Of a DNA stretch of 64,000 bases, positions 1-10,083 are shown one piece after another (within the stretch, counting starts at the first letter, position 1; each line of letters begins with the position of its first letter). Position numbers and translations under genes: made by a program. Below the pieces are notes generated by a model that ran no database searches, was not told the DNA's origin, and was given only the letters and a program-made list of their open reading frames with translations. Source of the stretch: Mytilisepta virgata (Eukaryota; Mollusca; Bivalvia; Mytilida; Mytilidae); the NCBI GenBank assembly GCA_028015205.1, contig JAPWFG010000023.1, positions 930,001-994,000 on the forward strand. The letters are read 5' to 3'.

Positions 1-421
1 AATCGATTTCATATTATTATAAATGAAATGCCACTTTTCATATAACAATTCGAAAACGACTTTAAACAGGAGGATCAGCTTGATCATTGTGTCAAAATAA
101 TAACAGCTTATACTCACTTCTTCATAGTCTTCTTATGTGGTTACTGTGATCAATGCCACCTATTTTAGCCACCAACCTTTTCTAGAAAATAATGAAAAAA
201 GATAAACCCATTAACTCAAACATTATTCAAACATTGATTTTTAACAAGTAAAAGTCTACTTACATGTACCACCCATAAAATATTCAAATGACCCACGGGT
301 CAGAAACCTTCGTATCCTGACCCTAATTTTTTAATTACTTGTTTTATTTTACATTTATAAAAAAAACTACATGTAAAGTGTAACCACCTTCAACTTTAGC
401 AAGAATATAACACTTTTATCT
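1..421. other. AT-rich flank of the minus-strand gene
   Basis: No supported gene or repeat. On the minus strand a donor-like GTGAGTAT lies near 110, but every frame in front of it is closed, so no exon is called. AATAAA-like motifs on the minus strand near 340-350 could serve a 3' end, without further support. Confidence 0.3.
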
Positions 422-652
422 TTATCGATCAATCAACCAATAATTAAGTTTAAAGAAGAAAATTGGCTTGATGTTGTGTGTTACCATAGCTATAGGTGAG
501 AAAGTGTGAAAATTTAACAGTAATAAAATTATCAATAATATGCAATTCATGAGTATTACAAAAAAAGATGAATGCTTCAGGCGATTAAGATCCTTTTTAT
601 GATGGACAATGTTACATGTACAAGGAGCTAAGGGTAGAGATGGATGTAATAC
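422..652 (-). CDS. Possible terminal exon of the minus-strand gene
   Basis: After a TTTTTTAG acceptor at about 653-660 (minus strand) the frame continued from the preceding exon (phase 0) stays open for 76 codons to a TAA at 422-424. The second half is Leu/Ile/Phe-rich, as expected either for a membrane anchor or for AT-rich intron read by chance. No family resemblance was seen. This is an inference from frame and splice signal only; the real next exon may lie left of the window. Confidence 0.22.
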   Translation of the reverse strand, partial: VLHPSLPLAPCTCNIVHHKKDLNRLKHSSFFVILMNCILLIILLLLNFHTFSPIAMVTHNIKPIFFFKLNYWLIDR

Positions 653-740
653 CTAAAAAAATATTTTGAAAGTTTTTCATAGACACATTTCTGAAATCAA
701 TGAAAAAATGAATAAACTCGCTCATTTAATGTAAACTTAC

Positions 741-899
741 ACATTTATCATATTCCTCCTTTTCATCCAAGTTGGAATCAAAAGTCCTGAATTCCTTTAG
801 GGTATTACATCTATTGATGTTAAAATTTGTATCATCAATTTGACCTCTGTCTTTTTCTAGAATACGCCTTAACTCTATGAACTTGTAGAGAACTCGTCT
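741..899 (-). CDS. Coding exon 3 of an unrecognised minus-strand gene
   Basis: 53 codons, open throughout, with a TTTCAG acceptor on the high-coordinate side and a GTAAGTTT donor at 734-740 on the low side. It joins the upstream exon in phase 0, giving ...LFLKQ-RRVLYKFIELRR.... The peptide is charged and rich in Lys, Arg, Glu and Asp, suggesting a helical or coiled-coil protein. I do not recognise the family. Two consensus splice sites plus frame continuity with the neighbouring exon are the support; it is too short for simple ORF finding. Confidence 0.7.
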
Positions 900-1223
900 C
901 TGAAATTCTATAAAATAAAGGAATAGGTTAACCTTTTCTAAATTTGGCCCAAAGCCTAAATTAAAAATGTTTGTTTGCTCTTTACCGACTCAGCAACTTT
1001 TCAGCAAAAAACAACATACTTGATTTTTAACATATAATTCCCTTCAATATAATTCTTTTGGCCTTACAACATACAATCACTGTATTGAACCACATCCTCA
1101 TGTTTCATGTAAGATATTTGGGTTGTCATTCCAAAACCTACTCTTAAAGCCACCCATTATCCTTTTATTAAAATCAATGTCTTAAATTAGAACGCTTAAA
1201 AAGTACAAAGAAAAATCACTTAC

Positions 1224-1322
1224 TTGCTTTAGAAAGAGGAAATCCTCTTGTTCTTGAAGTTGACCTAGATCTCTGATCAAGTACTCTATCTTTATACTAT
1301 GCCAACCTCTCTGGTATTCCAT
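1224..1322 (-). CDS. First coding exon of an unrecognised minus-strand gene
   Basis: Begins with ATG (minus strand, 1322-1320) six bases after a TTTTAG acceptor (1329-1330) and runs 33 codons to a GTAAGTG donor (1217-1223). The peptide starts MEYQRGWHSIKIEYLIRDLG and ends in a Gln/Glu-rich helix-like stretch. It continues in frame into 741-899. The acceptor just before the ATG means that the 5' UTR lies in a separate upstream exon, probably 1738-1935. There is no signal peptide, so a cytosolic or nuclear protein is likely. Function unknown. Confidence 0.7.
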
Positions 1323-1613
1323 TGTTATCTAAAAGCATGCATTGTATATTAGATAAGACATAAAACACATCTTTGCTTGCAAATATAAATTATAAGTAGA
1401 AATTATACATGCATGACAACATTAACAAGCATATTTGCATGCCAAACCACTGTCAATGATGACTTTTTTTTGTTATAATCTTATGACATGCTTCAAAGGC
1501 TTTGAGAAACTCTCTTTAAAAAATGACAAACTTTTGACCAACATCAAATTTATACCATTGATTTGTAGCACCTCCGAGTCAATTTTTTGTAGCTAATAAT
1601 AAAGAACTAGTGA

Positions 1614-1637
1614 CCCCCCCCCCCCCCCCCCCCCCCC
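1614..1637. repeat. Poly-C tract (24 C)
   Basis: Uninterrupted run of 24 C in the first intron of the minus-strand gene (24 G in its transcript). Shorter G/C homopolymers occur at 18948-18961, 19566-19577, 36591-36603 and 61181-61194. Confidence 0.95.
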
Positions 1638-1737
1638 GTGTTTTATTCCAAACTACCAAAGCCCTTTCATTCAAACAAAATCCTGTATCCAACCCTGTTC
1701 CCCCTTAAAACTAGAAGAAACTCATTCAATAACTTAC

Positions 1738-1935
1738 CAATTTGTAGCACACTCTGAAATAATACTGAATTAAATCTCCAAAATAACTGCTCTGTACACA
1801 CTCTGTAAACACACTCAATCGAAGTTTCCGCCAAATTTGAAAAAACTTCCAATTTCCTGCACATGCGCAAATTAACTGGTTTCCGGTTCCAGAACCGCGA
1901 AAATTCAAAACGCCGACAACCGCGTTTATGTTACC
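1738..1935 (-). other. Probable 5' UTR exon and promoter area of the minus-strand gene
   Basis: On the minus strand the sequence ends in TTG followed by the consensus donor GTAAGTTATTG (donor at 1731-1737). The region 1865-1930 is locally CpG-rich (several CG dinucleotides in an otherwise CpG-poor window), as at a promoter. An open frame of 67 codons crosses it but does not continue past the donor into the ATG exon, so I treat the exon as non-coding. The transcription start is not defined. Confidence 0.45.
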
Positions 1936-2639
1936 AGATGGAGTCTTATCACAAAAGCAAATAAACATTTTATACTCAGTAATGAGGAAGTTTTCTTAAT
2001 GTTCATTGTGATAATTTCGATCAGAGTGTAACATACTCGGTTTGGAAAAAAGGGGGATCGAATAACCAAAGCTAGGACTTATCATTAATACTGGCAAGGG
2101 AGGGGGTTGATCCTCACCTCTTGAGGGATAAATGTTTTCCAAGAAGACATTAAAGGGGGCAATATTTTGGGTGTTATGAATGAAAATTGTCATTTTTTTA
2201 AATTCTAAAATAAAAAAAGGGGGGGTGTATTTTTCTTTTTACTTATTTTCTATACTGGTTGAGTATATCTCCGAAAGGTACTCAATCTTGCCACTCGCCA
2301 TGCATATTCTTGAAGAAAAGTAGGAACTTGGAAATATATGATAATGTACAATAATAAATCAAGTAGTGTACTATATATTAAGAATAGTATTTTGTGAATA
2401 TCGGAAAATTGGGGGAGGGGTCAATTTGTAATGGGAACGGGAGGGGTCAATATTTCTTGCTCAACATGCTGAGGGACATTTTTGGGGGTTTTATTTATTT
2501 CTTTAAAAAATCATAAAATTCTTCTTTACTCTATATCAGTGGGAATTGATAAAAAAAAAGGTTGTCTTGTAGTTGCACTTTATTGGAACTTAATGGGATT
2601 AAATCGTATTACATTCACATAAAACAGGGATCTTATATA
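1936..2639. other. Intergenic stretch, nothing recognised
   Basis: Contains several G-rich runs (2048-2110, 2215-2226, 2411-2490) and otherwise AT-rich sequence. The first exon of the large plus-strand gene could lie between here and 6.3 kb, but no signal-peptide exon was found. Confidence 0.4.
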
Positions 2640-2840
2640 TACTGTAAATTCAGAAATTATTAAGTGCATTTATTATTGCGATTTTATCATTTTACACCAA
2701 AATGCGATTTTAATTTTTGTGATATTGAGAAAAATTCCGCTTTATTCATATAAAACTGCGAGTTTAAATTATTGCGATTACAACCCTGTCGCATTTTTCG
2801 CAATAATAACAACATCGCAATAATTTTCTTATTTACAGTA
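2640..2840. repeat. Hairpin MITE, TACTGTAAATTC family, copy A
   Basis: Starts TACTGTAAATTCAGAAAT and ends with the inverse (...ATTTACAGTA). The interior is full of ATTGCGAT/CGCAATAAT motifs that pair across the centre. Same family as 5473-5876, 9189-9616, 43553-43757 and 55400-55488. Confidence 0.75.
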
Positions 2841-3015
2841 GCCAGACTTAGAATTATTTGGTCCCAGAATAAAATTAATTAAATCAAAATTTGCAACGTA
2901 CATGTAATATTAGATGTAACGAAATCCAGTCAACTTGCATGATAACCTCATAATTAAGTGCTATACGATGTATGTTGAAATTAATATATGACATATTCAG
3001 ATTGGCCTATATCCA

Positions 3016-3242
3016 TCAAAACATTGTAACAACATTGATACAATGTCCAAGATGGACGGAAAAAAAAATAACGTTGAAACAATGTTGTAATTTTCAACGT
3101 TGTTTTACAAACGTTGGATCAACATTGAAACAATGTTATTGTTTTTGGTTGAAAACCATAACGTTGATTCAATGTTGAATATTGGTTGAACAACTAACTA
3201 ACCAATATCCAACGTTGATTCAATGTTCTTGTGCCTGCTGGG
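3016..3242. repeat. AACGTTGATTCAATGTT repeat cluster
   Basis: Multiple degenerate copies of AACGTTGAAACAATGTT and AACGTTGATTCAATGTT on both strands, ending in TGTGCCTGCTGGG. This resembles the end region of a non-autonomous DNA transposon. No coding potential. Confidence 0.65.
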
Positions 3243-4097
3243 ATTAGTTATATATCCGAAAAAAAAATCAAAGAGTAAATAAATGAAATTGATTAATAAT
3301 AATAATGAGCAGAGGAATTTTATGAAATTTTGAAATATCAGTCTAGTTTTTATGCTACAAATAACAGTTGTGGGAATTAAATATAGTAAAAAGGTAACTT
3401 TTGATTATAATAAAACCTTATGCATATTCAAATGTGTGATTAGTTCACTTTTTGTATTTTAGATGCATATGTTGAATGAATCTTGAATCTACTTACATTA
3501 ATATATATATACATGTATGTAACCTATGTTTATGTGATAAACAAAACAATACAGTTAATGATATGATATTAAAAGAGTACTCCACTAATACATGTAATAG
3601 CCATGAGCAAATTGAGGGTGGTCATAAACCTGTTGCGCATGGTTCAGTAACATCTACATGATCTATATTAATCAAATAATTGAAGAAGCCCCTCTGGGTG
3701 AAGCCCGTTTCCTTCTCAAACCTCATTACAGTACTGCTAAAATTTTTGAAATATGCATATTTCAGTTTATAAATTCGCCAGTTATGTCATATTAAACTTT
3801 CACTTCTCTTGCAAAGAAGTCAAATTCTGTCAATGATTTGTGCCGATATTCCGGGAAAAAAGAGAATACATGCTGGTGATATTTATAGAATTCATGATTT
3901 TGACAAAGTTCTGAACAATATAAGGGGGGTTCCCAAAAAGAGTGTTCTTTATACTTGCAATCTTGAAAAATGATGACTCCTAAAATAGAATTTAAAAAAA
4001 TTTGTGTAACTTCCTGTAGTTTTGAGATATTGGCTTTTATTTTCCTCTACCATTTGCCAACTAGGGGCCCCTCTTTAGCAATTATGGGTTTTTTAAT
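3243..4097. other. Stretch with nothing recognised
   Basis: AT-rich, no supported exon or repeat boundary. Short open frames here lack splice sites and domain resemblance. Confidence 0.4.
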
Positions 4098-4535
4098 TTG
4101 GCACTAAGGCTAATTAAAGTTAATTGATAGATTTTCATCCCCGCCCGCCCCTCGAAAATCGTGCCGCCCCATTTTTTTTTATTTTCTAAAATTTACGATT
4201 TCCGGATTTTGTTCATCTCCATTACCGGTATCCATGTCAATAATTTCGTTTTTTGTTAACTTCCTGTAACAATTCAACATGGTTTTCGTGATCCGACTAT
4301 TTTTGTGACCTTTAGATGTCTTTTGGTCAGCTTAAGTCTGCAGAGATTGCAGTTGAAATTTCTATTGTGCATGTTTCTGGAATAAAAACATATATAAGCC
4401 ATTTTATAACGTTTACATATTAATAACACCTTACAAAATAGTTTCATATGAAATAAAAAATAAAATCCTCCCACCCGCCCCATTTTTTTCAAAAAGTTGG
4501 ATGAAAATCTACTAATTAATTTTAGTTGGCCTAAT
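4098..4535. repeat. TIR element (MITE), about 440 bp
   Basis: Left arm GGCACTAAGGCTAATTAAAG...GATTTTCATCC is matched in inverse at 4499-4535 (GGATGAAAATCTACTAATTA...). Subterminal C-rich blocks (CCCGCCC) occur near both arms. A 96-codon minus-strand frame inside is a by-product. Confidence 0.65.
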
Positions 4536-5262
4536 GTATCAGTAGAACATGATCTGACTGTCAAAAATGACCTAACACATCAAATGTGAAGAGAACTCAA
4601 AACCCTCAATGGTTCTGTAGTCTACCACTCTACCATTTACTCGTTAGCTAAACTGAGTAGTCAAGCAGTGAAGTTAATGGAAGGTGGTTATATACCTGAT
4701 ACGATTCTAAATACTTAAAAATAATTATGAACATTTTTTTATTCTCTAGAAAATTAACATCTCTCCCAGACAACAGTAAAATATTTATATTATGGTCAAA
4801 TTAAGACCGATTATGTTGTAGACAAATTTATTCTGGAGAGTAATTTTGAGACTAGGAGACTAATGTGCGAAATGTAACCACATCCTAGAAATTGAGAGGA
4901 AAATACGCAAAATTAAAACAGGAAAACCGTAAATGCAAACAATATAATTTAGAATTAGAAGATGAGAATCCTTTTTTTCCTTACTTGTTCTAAATATAAA
5001 TCTCTTCAGCAAAATTTAGAGACTGCAATCGATAAAATATGTCAAGAATTTAGAAACTTTGATAAAAACAAAAAAAACCAGAAACACTTCTTTCTTCATA
5101 TCAAATAATTCAATTTACAGCTCCATTTATTAGAAAGTCTTTAATACTGAGGAGAGTGGACCCAGCTACTGCATAGTTTGTAGAACATAAATAAATGTTC
5201 TTGATTTATTGCTTGTTTGTTTTATGATTTATTGACATGAATGCCATCAACCCTTACAGGTA
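4536..5262. other. Stretch with nothing firm
   Basis: AT-rich. The part at 5060-5230 ends with AATAAATG and repeated ATTTATTG motifs and could be a decayed LINE tail, but no protein similarity can be read. Confidence 0.3.
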
Positions 5263-5456
5263 TAAGGGCTATTCCGGAAAAAAATGTATGGGGGGGTTGG
5301 AAGGCACTTTATATAAAATTGTATGGGTGGTCGCGGGTCTGGAAAAAAATTCTAAAGGAAGCATAAGGAAATTTTATTTTAAATTGTATGGGTAGTGGGT
5401 GCTGAAAAAAAATGCCTTCCAACCCCCCCATACCATTTTTTCTGGAATAGCCCTAA
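5263..5456. repeat. Foldback MITE with AGGGCTATTCC ends
   Basis: Perfect-looking TIR AGGGCTATTCC at 5265-5275 and GGAATAGCCCT at 5444-5454. Long inner inverted arms (GTATGGGGGGGTTGGAAGGC against its complement at 5412-5434). Flanked by TAA/TTA-like bases. The same terminal motif bounds the element at 35191-36628. Confidence 0.8.
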
Positions 5457-5472
5457 TTGTGCATTTATTGAA

Positions 5473-5876
5473 TACTGTAAATTCGGAAATTTCCACATGC
5501 ATTTATTATTGCGATTCTTCTACCCCAGGCAAAATTGTGAGGTTTAATTATTGTGATCGTCGCCCGTGTGACAAAAAAATTTATTATTGCAATCGGAGTT
5601 CGGGTATAATTTGAAAGTGGAGGTTTTATTAATATAATCGTTTTGATTAATGGTTTTAGATATATTAGAATTCAAAATGTTAATATATATATATAAGCTG
5701 TCCAAACAATACCTGTCTACAGATGTCTGCAATCAATGATAAGAAATGTAAACAAAGGGAGACAAATTTAGAAAAAATGGGACATGAAAATATGCATTAA
5801 AATACAAGTTTTTAATATTGTGATCCTCAACCGATCGCAATAATAAAAACATCACAATAATTTCCATATTTACAAT
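5473..5876. repeat. Hairpin MITE, TACTGTAAATTC family, copy B
   Basis: Begins TACTGTAAATTCGGAAAT and ends CATATTTACA. Shares a long internal region with copy C at 9189-9616, including CTGTCCAAACAATACCTGTC and a (TA)n stretch. Confidence 0.75.
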
Positions 5877-6382
5877 AAATAAATATATATTAAACAAGGG
5901 AAGCCCGAAGTTATACATGTAGTTCCAATAAAAACAAAAACAAAAATTCCTTATGGTAATTAAGTGAATGATTGTGCAGGGGCTCAAAGTTAAAGGTAGC
6001 TTTACATTAAAAAATTAATTATAGGCCTCCTATGTGCTTAAGAGTACAGTTGACTTAAATGTATCAACGATCATCATCAGTCATGTCCAAACAGCCAACA
6101 TAGTTCTAACTTTTGAAAACAACAATGTGACAATCGTTTGTAAAGACAGCAGATTTTATGCAAAAAAGTCAGTACATTGGCCATGCTTAATTTATATACA
6201 CATATTTACTGTAAAATGACAGCCCCACTTGACCCTAAGATTCTGATTGTGAGCTCTTAGTGATTTCAAACAGCAATCATTTTTAAATTCTGACTTCAAA
6301 ATTTTCTTGTGATGTAAACAATACACAGAATTTGTGCGACTTTTAGTTATGGTGGACAATGATCACTATTTTAATTTTTTAG
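5877..6382. other. Sequence upstream of the first recognised exon of the large gene
   Basis: No upstream exon was found. The frame of exon E1 is open back to 6334 and contains an ATG at 6349, but the TTTTTTAG acceptor at 6375-6382 and the phase-1 pattern seen in the other two copies of E1 show that these bases are intron. Confidence 0.5.
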
Positions 6383-6562
6383 GGCATGGTGGATGGACTG
6401 CATGGGGTTCCTTTAGTGGGTGTTCCAGAACATGTGGTGGAGGATATAAGACCAGGACAAGGAACTGTACCAACCCATCACCAAATTATTACAGTCATAA
6501 CCAGTACTGTATGGATGACCGTGATTATGAAACAGAAAGGTGTAACACTGGAACATGCCCTC
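6383..6562 (+). CDS. Block 1 E1: TSP1 domain
   Basis: 60 codons, phase 1 on both sides, TTTTTTAG acceptor and GTAAGTAA donor. The thrombospondin type 1 signature is complete: WTAW (C-mannosylation type WxxW), CSRTCGGG (fits the O-fucosylation consensus CxxS/TCxxG), then four further cysteines in RNC, QYC, ERC and GTC, giving six in all. Extracellular module binding matrix or glycans. The two other copies of this exon (41840-42019, 61769-61948) have exactly the same length. Confidence 0.92.
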
Positions 6563-6605
6563 GTAAGTAATTTTCTTTATAAGAACCAAACTTTCAATAT
6601 TTGAT

Positions 6606-6865
6606 TGGGACCGTGGTGGTCTTGGTAGTTCGTCATGACTACTAATGATCACCAGCCTGTTAACACTGAGATTATGAGTTCGAATCTCACCTGTGGCGGG
6701 GTGTGTTCCACTTCGATCTAAATTGACAAGGATTACCAATTTTCCTACAGAAGGTGAGTGGTTGTTTCCGGGTACTCCGGGTTCCTTCACCAATAAAAAC
6801 TGGCCACCACGAAATACCGGTAGCCAAATGTGCTGAAAACGGCATAAAAACCCCAACTAAACAAA
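6606..6865 (+). mobile_element. tRNA-headed SINE, copy 1 (full length)
   Basis: The head has a degenerate A box and a clear B box (GAGTTCGAATCTC), followed by a conserved body (CCAATTTTCCTAC...GGCTTCC-like...CCACCAATAAAAACTGGCC) and a tail AACTAAACAAAC. It is bounded by a perfect 11-bp target-site duplication CAATATTTGAT at 6595-6605 and 6866-6876. Body resembles the MetaSINE type known from molluscs (assignment tentative). Sits 43 bp after the E1 donor. Confidence 0.9.
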
Positions 6866-7152
6866 CAATATTTGATGACAAAATTTTACACTTTTGATGG
6901 GATGGATAGAACTAAGAGGGAAGAAGTATACCAAGATTAGAAATCAGTTTGGAAACAAAATCTGAAAAGTACAAAAAGAGGTTGTAGTGAGCTCAGACTT
7001 GTATTTTAACAGGCTTATACATTTATATGAATCTATCTTTTATTAGATATTGATGGAAAATGAATGAGATGCAGAGAATGAATGTACCGGTATCTTGTAA
7101 ATCCCTTGTTGTTTATATTTATATGGAAATGTACTGGTAAGGATAAGGGGTA

Positions 7153-7305
7153 GATCTTAATTGGCAAAAAAAAATTGCCAATTTTCCTACCAAAGGTCGG
7201 TGGTTGTCTCCGGATCCCCCGGCTTCCTCCACCAATAAAAACTGGACGTTGCGAAATATCCAGATGTGATGAAATGGCGTAACACCCCAACTAAACAAAC
7301 AAACA
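7153..7305 (+). mobile_element. 5'-truncated SINE, copy 2
   Basis: Only the body and tail (GATCTTAATTGGC to AACTAAACAAACAAAC) of the same SINE; the tRNA-like head is missing. Plus orientation. Confidence 0.85.
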
Positions 7306-7541
7306 ATTATCAATATCCTTGAAATCAAAAAGTTCTCTAAAAAATGAATATTTATATCCTTTAAAAAAGTGAATTGATGGTATTGTTTTTTTTCCAAGTA
7401 AAAGCAGATTTTCAAATGGAAAAAATCTTATTAGTTTGGCAAGGTGCTAGGTTCAGGGTAGGTAGGTGTCTTAAAACAGGAAAGTTGAACAATCCTGTGT
7501 GTTGTCACTTAGACAGAATATTTTTGTTTTCTCTTTTTCAG

Positions 7542-7943
7542 ATTCAAGCAATCAATGTAGAGGAAACACAATTAATCCGACATGTAATGACTATGATACA
7601 GAAGGAAAGATCTCGATGACATATGGATCATGGCAGACTTTAAGTAGCTGCACCTACACGATTCAGTCTGTCTCACATGACGTACTTGAAACCTTAAAGA
7701 ACAGTTGTGATGATCGATATTCCTGCACCGTTACTGTAGGTGACAATCTGTATTACTGTTATACTGATTACTACTACACAGTTTATAATTCTGTGTCCTA
7801 TCGTACCTGTGAGGCCTTGTGTTGTTGGGATATTTGCAGTTTTTTTGGATGGTCACCGTTAACTACCAGATACAGAAAAGTTTCCTATTCAGTGCGCTAT
7901 AGACGTGTTTGTGGCATTTTGTACTACGATTACGATTGCATAG
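7542..7943 (+). CDS. Block 1 E2: extended SUEL-like Cys-rich domain A
   Basis: 134 codons, phase 1/1, acceptor CTCTTTTTCAG, donor GTATGT. The first ~75 residues follow a SUEL (galactose/rhamnose-binding lectin) pattern: Cys near the start, an aromatic YGSW segment, then NSCDDRYSCTVTVGDN, equivalent to the SUEL core CxxxxxCxVxVxN. The C-terminal ~50 residues (ALCCWDICSFFGW ... YYDYDCI) are an extension not typical for SUEL and are aligned with block 2 E2. Strikingly Tyr-rich in the middle (YYCYTDYYYTVYN). Likely carbohydrate-binding, extracellular; the lectin call is from pattern only. Confidence 0.85.
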
Positions 7944-7971
7944 GTATGTACATAACTTGATATAGTAACAT

Positions 7972-8166
7972 CTGGACCCTAGATATGAAATCCCATCAAG
8001 GGAACAGATATCTAATAAACACTTAAACAGGGTTTATGAGGAGGTTGAAATGACATTAAGAGACAAACTGAAATCTGTTGATTTTATAAGCCTCACTCTT
8101 GATATTTGGTCCAACAGACAAATGAGAGGATTTCTCGTGAATCAGTCTAATTTTTATGCCGTCTAA
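7972..8166 (+). pseudogene. ZBED-type hAT transposase fragment
   Basis: 64 codons, ending in TAA, read LDPRYEIPSREQIS ... SLTLDIWSNRQMRGFL. This matches the segment of ZBED/hAT transposases with a PSR motif followed by the TxDxWxS catalytic-core strand. It is an isolated fragment without zinc finger or dimerisation region. It lies only 28 bp after the donor of E2. Downstream to about 8330 the sequence is full of TAATCGATTAC motifs, probably the end region of the same element. Confidence 0.75.
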
Positions 8167-8427
8167 GAAATGTAATTGAAAGTAATTGAAAGTAATTGTC
8201 GATTACTTCTCCTAAAGTAATGGATTGTTATGGATTACATGTAAAATACATGTGTAATCGATTATTAATCTATAACACAAAAATATGCCATGTAATCGAT
8301 TACATCTCCATATTTTATAAAGGGAGACCAGAATTATATTTAAATATCTAGTTAATATTTGTAAGGGAACAACCATTTAATTTTTAGGGGGGATTAGGAA
8401 AGAATTTGATAATGAAGGCTCTCCAAA

Positions 8428-8905
8428 TTGAACCAAGAATTCTACCTAAAACATAACCATTCTGACTCCAGAAAACTATTAACTGAATTTAGAATTAGCG
8501 AACACACTCTTTTATTAGAAAAGGGAAGAAATCTCAAGATCCCTAGAGATCAAAGGTTCTGCAAGTTCTGCAATGAGATAGAGGATGAAAAACACTTCTT
8601 TCTCCAATGCCCTAAATATAACTCCGCTAGGAAGAATTATTTTGACTTTTATATGAAAAACATTCCTGAGTGGGATGATACTGATATAAATGGCATAATA
8701 AAACTTAAAATAATACTAAACCCCACATCTCACAGTCAAATTAAAAATACAGTTTCCTTTATTAGTCATTAGAACTGAGGATGGGAGACCCAAAACTTTA
8801 ATTTTGACGTTATATTGATTAATTTGATGTTTGTTTGATTTATTTCTTTCGTTTGTCACAAATCTTATATTTGATTTCTATGACAATAAAGTATTTGATT
8901 TGATT
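8428..8905 (+). mobile_element. 3' end of a LINE-type retrotransposon
   Basis: 115 codons (stop at about 8772) with the C-terminal signature of non-LTR retrotransposon polyproteins: ISEHTLLLEKGR, then RFCKFCNEIEDEKHFFLQCP (a CCHC-like C-x2-C ... H-x4-C knuckle). The untranslated tail ends AATAAAGTATTTGATTTGATT. 5'-truncated, as usual for LINEs. Confidence 0.75.
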
Positions 8906-9188
8906 CCAAAACATGAAAATAAAATGCAGGATTGAATAAATATCTTGAATCAAATACTTGTAGTAGTGTCAGTATTTTGATGAAAAAAATATCTAGGCAT
9001 GAGGATACAGAGAAAATAAAATTTGCTTCTTTGCCCCTGATAAAAATGGAAGAATGTCCCCAAAATATATATACATTGCTTCTGCTCTGATTTTCTAAAA
9101 TTCTATTTATCAGTGCTATATTGAATTGTCTACTTTCCAACTGAACTAATTTTTTACTCAGTCCATGTATATTGGGACATAATTAATA

Positions 9189-9616
9189 TACTGTAAATTC
9201 TGAAATTTTCACGTGCACTTATTATTGCGATTCTTCTACCCCAGGCAAAATTGCGAGGTTTAATTATTGTGATCTCCGATCGTGTAAAAAAAAAGTTTAT
9301 TATTGCGATCGGAGATCGGGTAAAAATTGAAAGTGGAAGTTTTATTAATATAATCATTTTAATTAATGGGTTTAGAAATATTAGAATTCAAAATATTATT
9401 ATATATATAATAGCTGTCCAAACAATACCTGTCTCTGGATGTTGGCAGTCAATGACCAGAAACATACCTGTGTAAATTTAAACAAAGGGAGACAAAGATA
9501 GAATAAATCGGACATGAAAATATGCATTAAAAATGCGAGTTTTTAATATTGCGATCGTCAACCGATTGCAATATTCACAATAATAAGAACATCGCAATAA
9601 TTTCCATATTTACATT
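9189..9616. repeat. Hairpin MITE, TACTGTAAATTC family, copy C
   Basis: Begins TACTGTAAATTCTGAAAT and ends CATATTTACATTA. Closely matches copy B (5473-5876) throughout, so it is a distinct ~400-bp subfamily of the ~200-bp element. Confidence 0.75.
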
Positions 9617-9809
9617 ATACATATCGTGGTATTCTCTATATTAGTGTGTAAAAATAAATATTATGATACCAAAAACAACCTAAGCCAGTTGGTAATCTCT
9701 GCAAGTGAATATGGAAAGTTGTTTGTAGCAACAATAAGATTCTGGAAATCTCACAGTTATATCACAGCCAGAAATTAAAAAAATACATGAGCTTCTCAAA
9801 TCTGCTATC

Positions 9810-10083
9810 TTAGGGATCCTCGGTGGCCGAGTGGTCTAGGTAGATCGTCATGACTACTAATGATCACTAGGCTGTCAACACTGAGGTTGCGAGTTCGAAT
9901 CTCACCTGTGGTGGGGTGTGTTAGACTCCGATCTTAATTGACAAGGATTGCCAATTTTCCTACCGAAGGTCGGTGGTTCTCTCAGGGTACTCCGGCTTCC
10001 TCCACCAATAAAAACTGGCCGCCTCGAAATAGCCAGATGTGCTGAAAACGGTGTAAAACCCCAACTAAAAAAACAAACAAAAT
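9810..10083 (+). mobile_element. tRNA-headed SINE, copy 3
   Basis: Complete A box (TGGCCGAGTGG) and B box (GAGTTCGAATCTC), body and AAAC tail. Flanked by an 11-bp duplication with one mismatch (AATCTGCTATC at 9799-9809, AACCTGCTATC at 10084-10094). Confidence 0.92.

Noticed and set aside
27..185. Further minus-strand exon with donor GTGAGTAT near 104-111
   Set aside because: Every reading frame between plausible acceptors and this donor contains a stop codon.
6334..6382. Translation start of the large gene just upstream of E1 (ATG at 6349)
   Set aside because: The paralogous E1 copies start at the residue after an acceptor in phase 1, a TTTTTTAG acceptor is present here too, and the upstream peptide (MVDNDHYFNFL) has no counterpart and is no signal peptide.
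8428..8772. Host gene of 115 codons in the E2-E3 intron
   Set aside because: The C-x2-C...HFFLQCP pattern and the AATAAAG...TTGATT tail mark it as a truncated LINE end.
9813..9915. tRNA gene (A box TGGCCGAGTGG and B box GAGTTCGAATCTC)
   Set aside because: The same head occurs with a conserved non-tRNA body, AAAC tail and target duplications in several copies; the acceptor stem does not pair, so these are SINE promoters. The same holds for 49305-49365.
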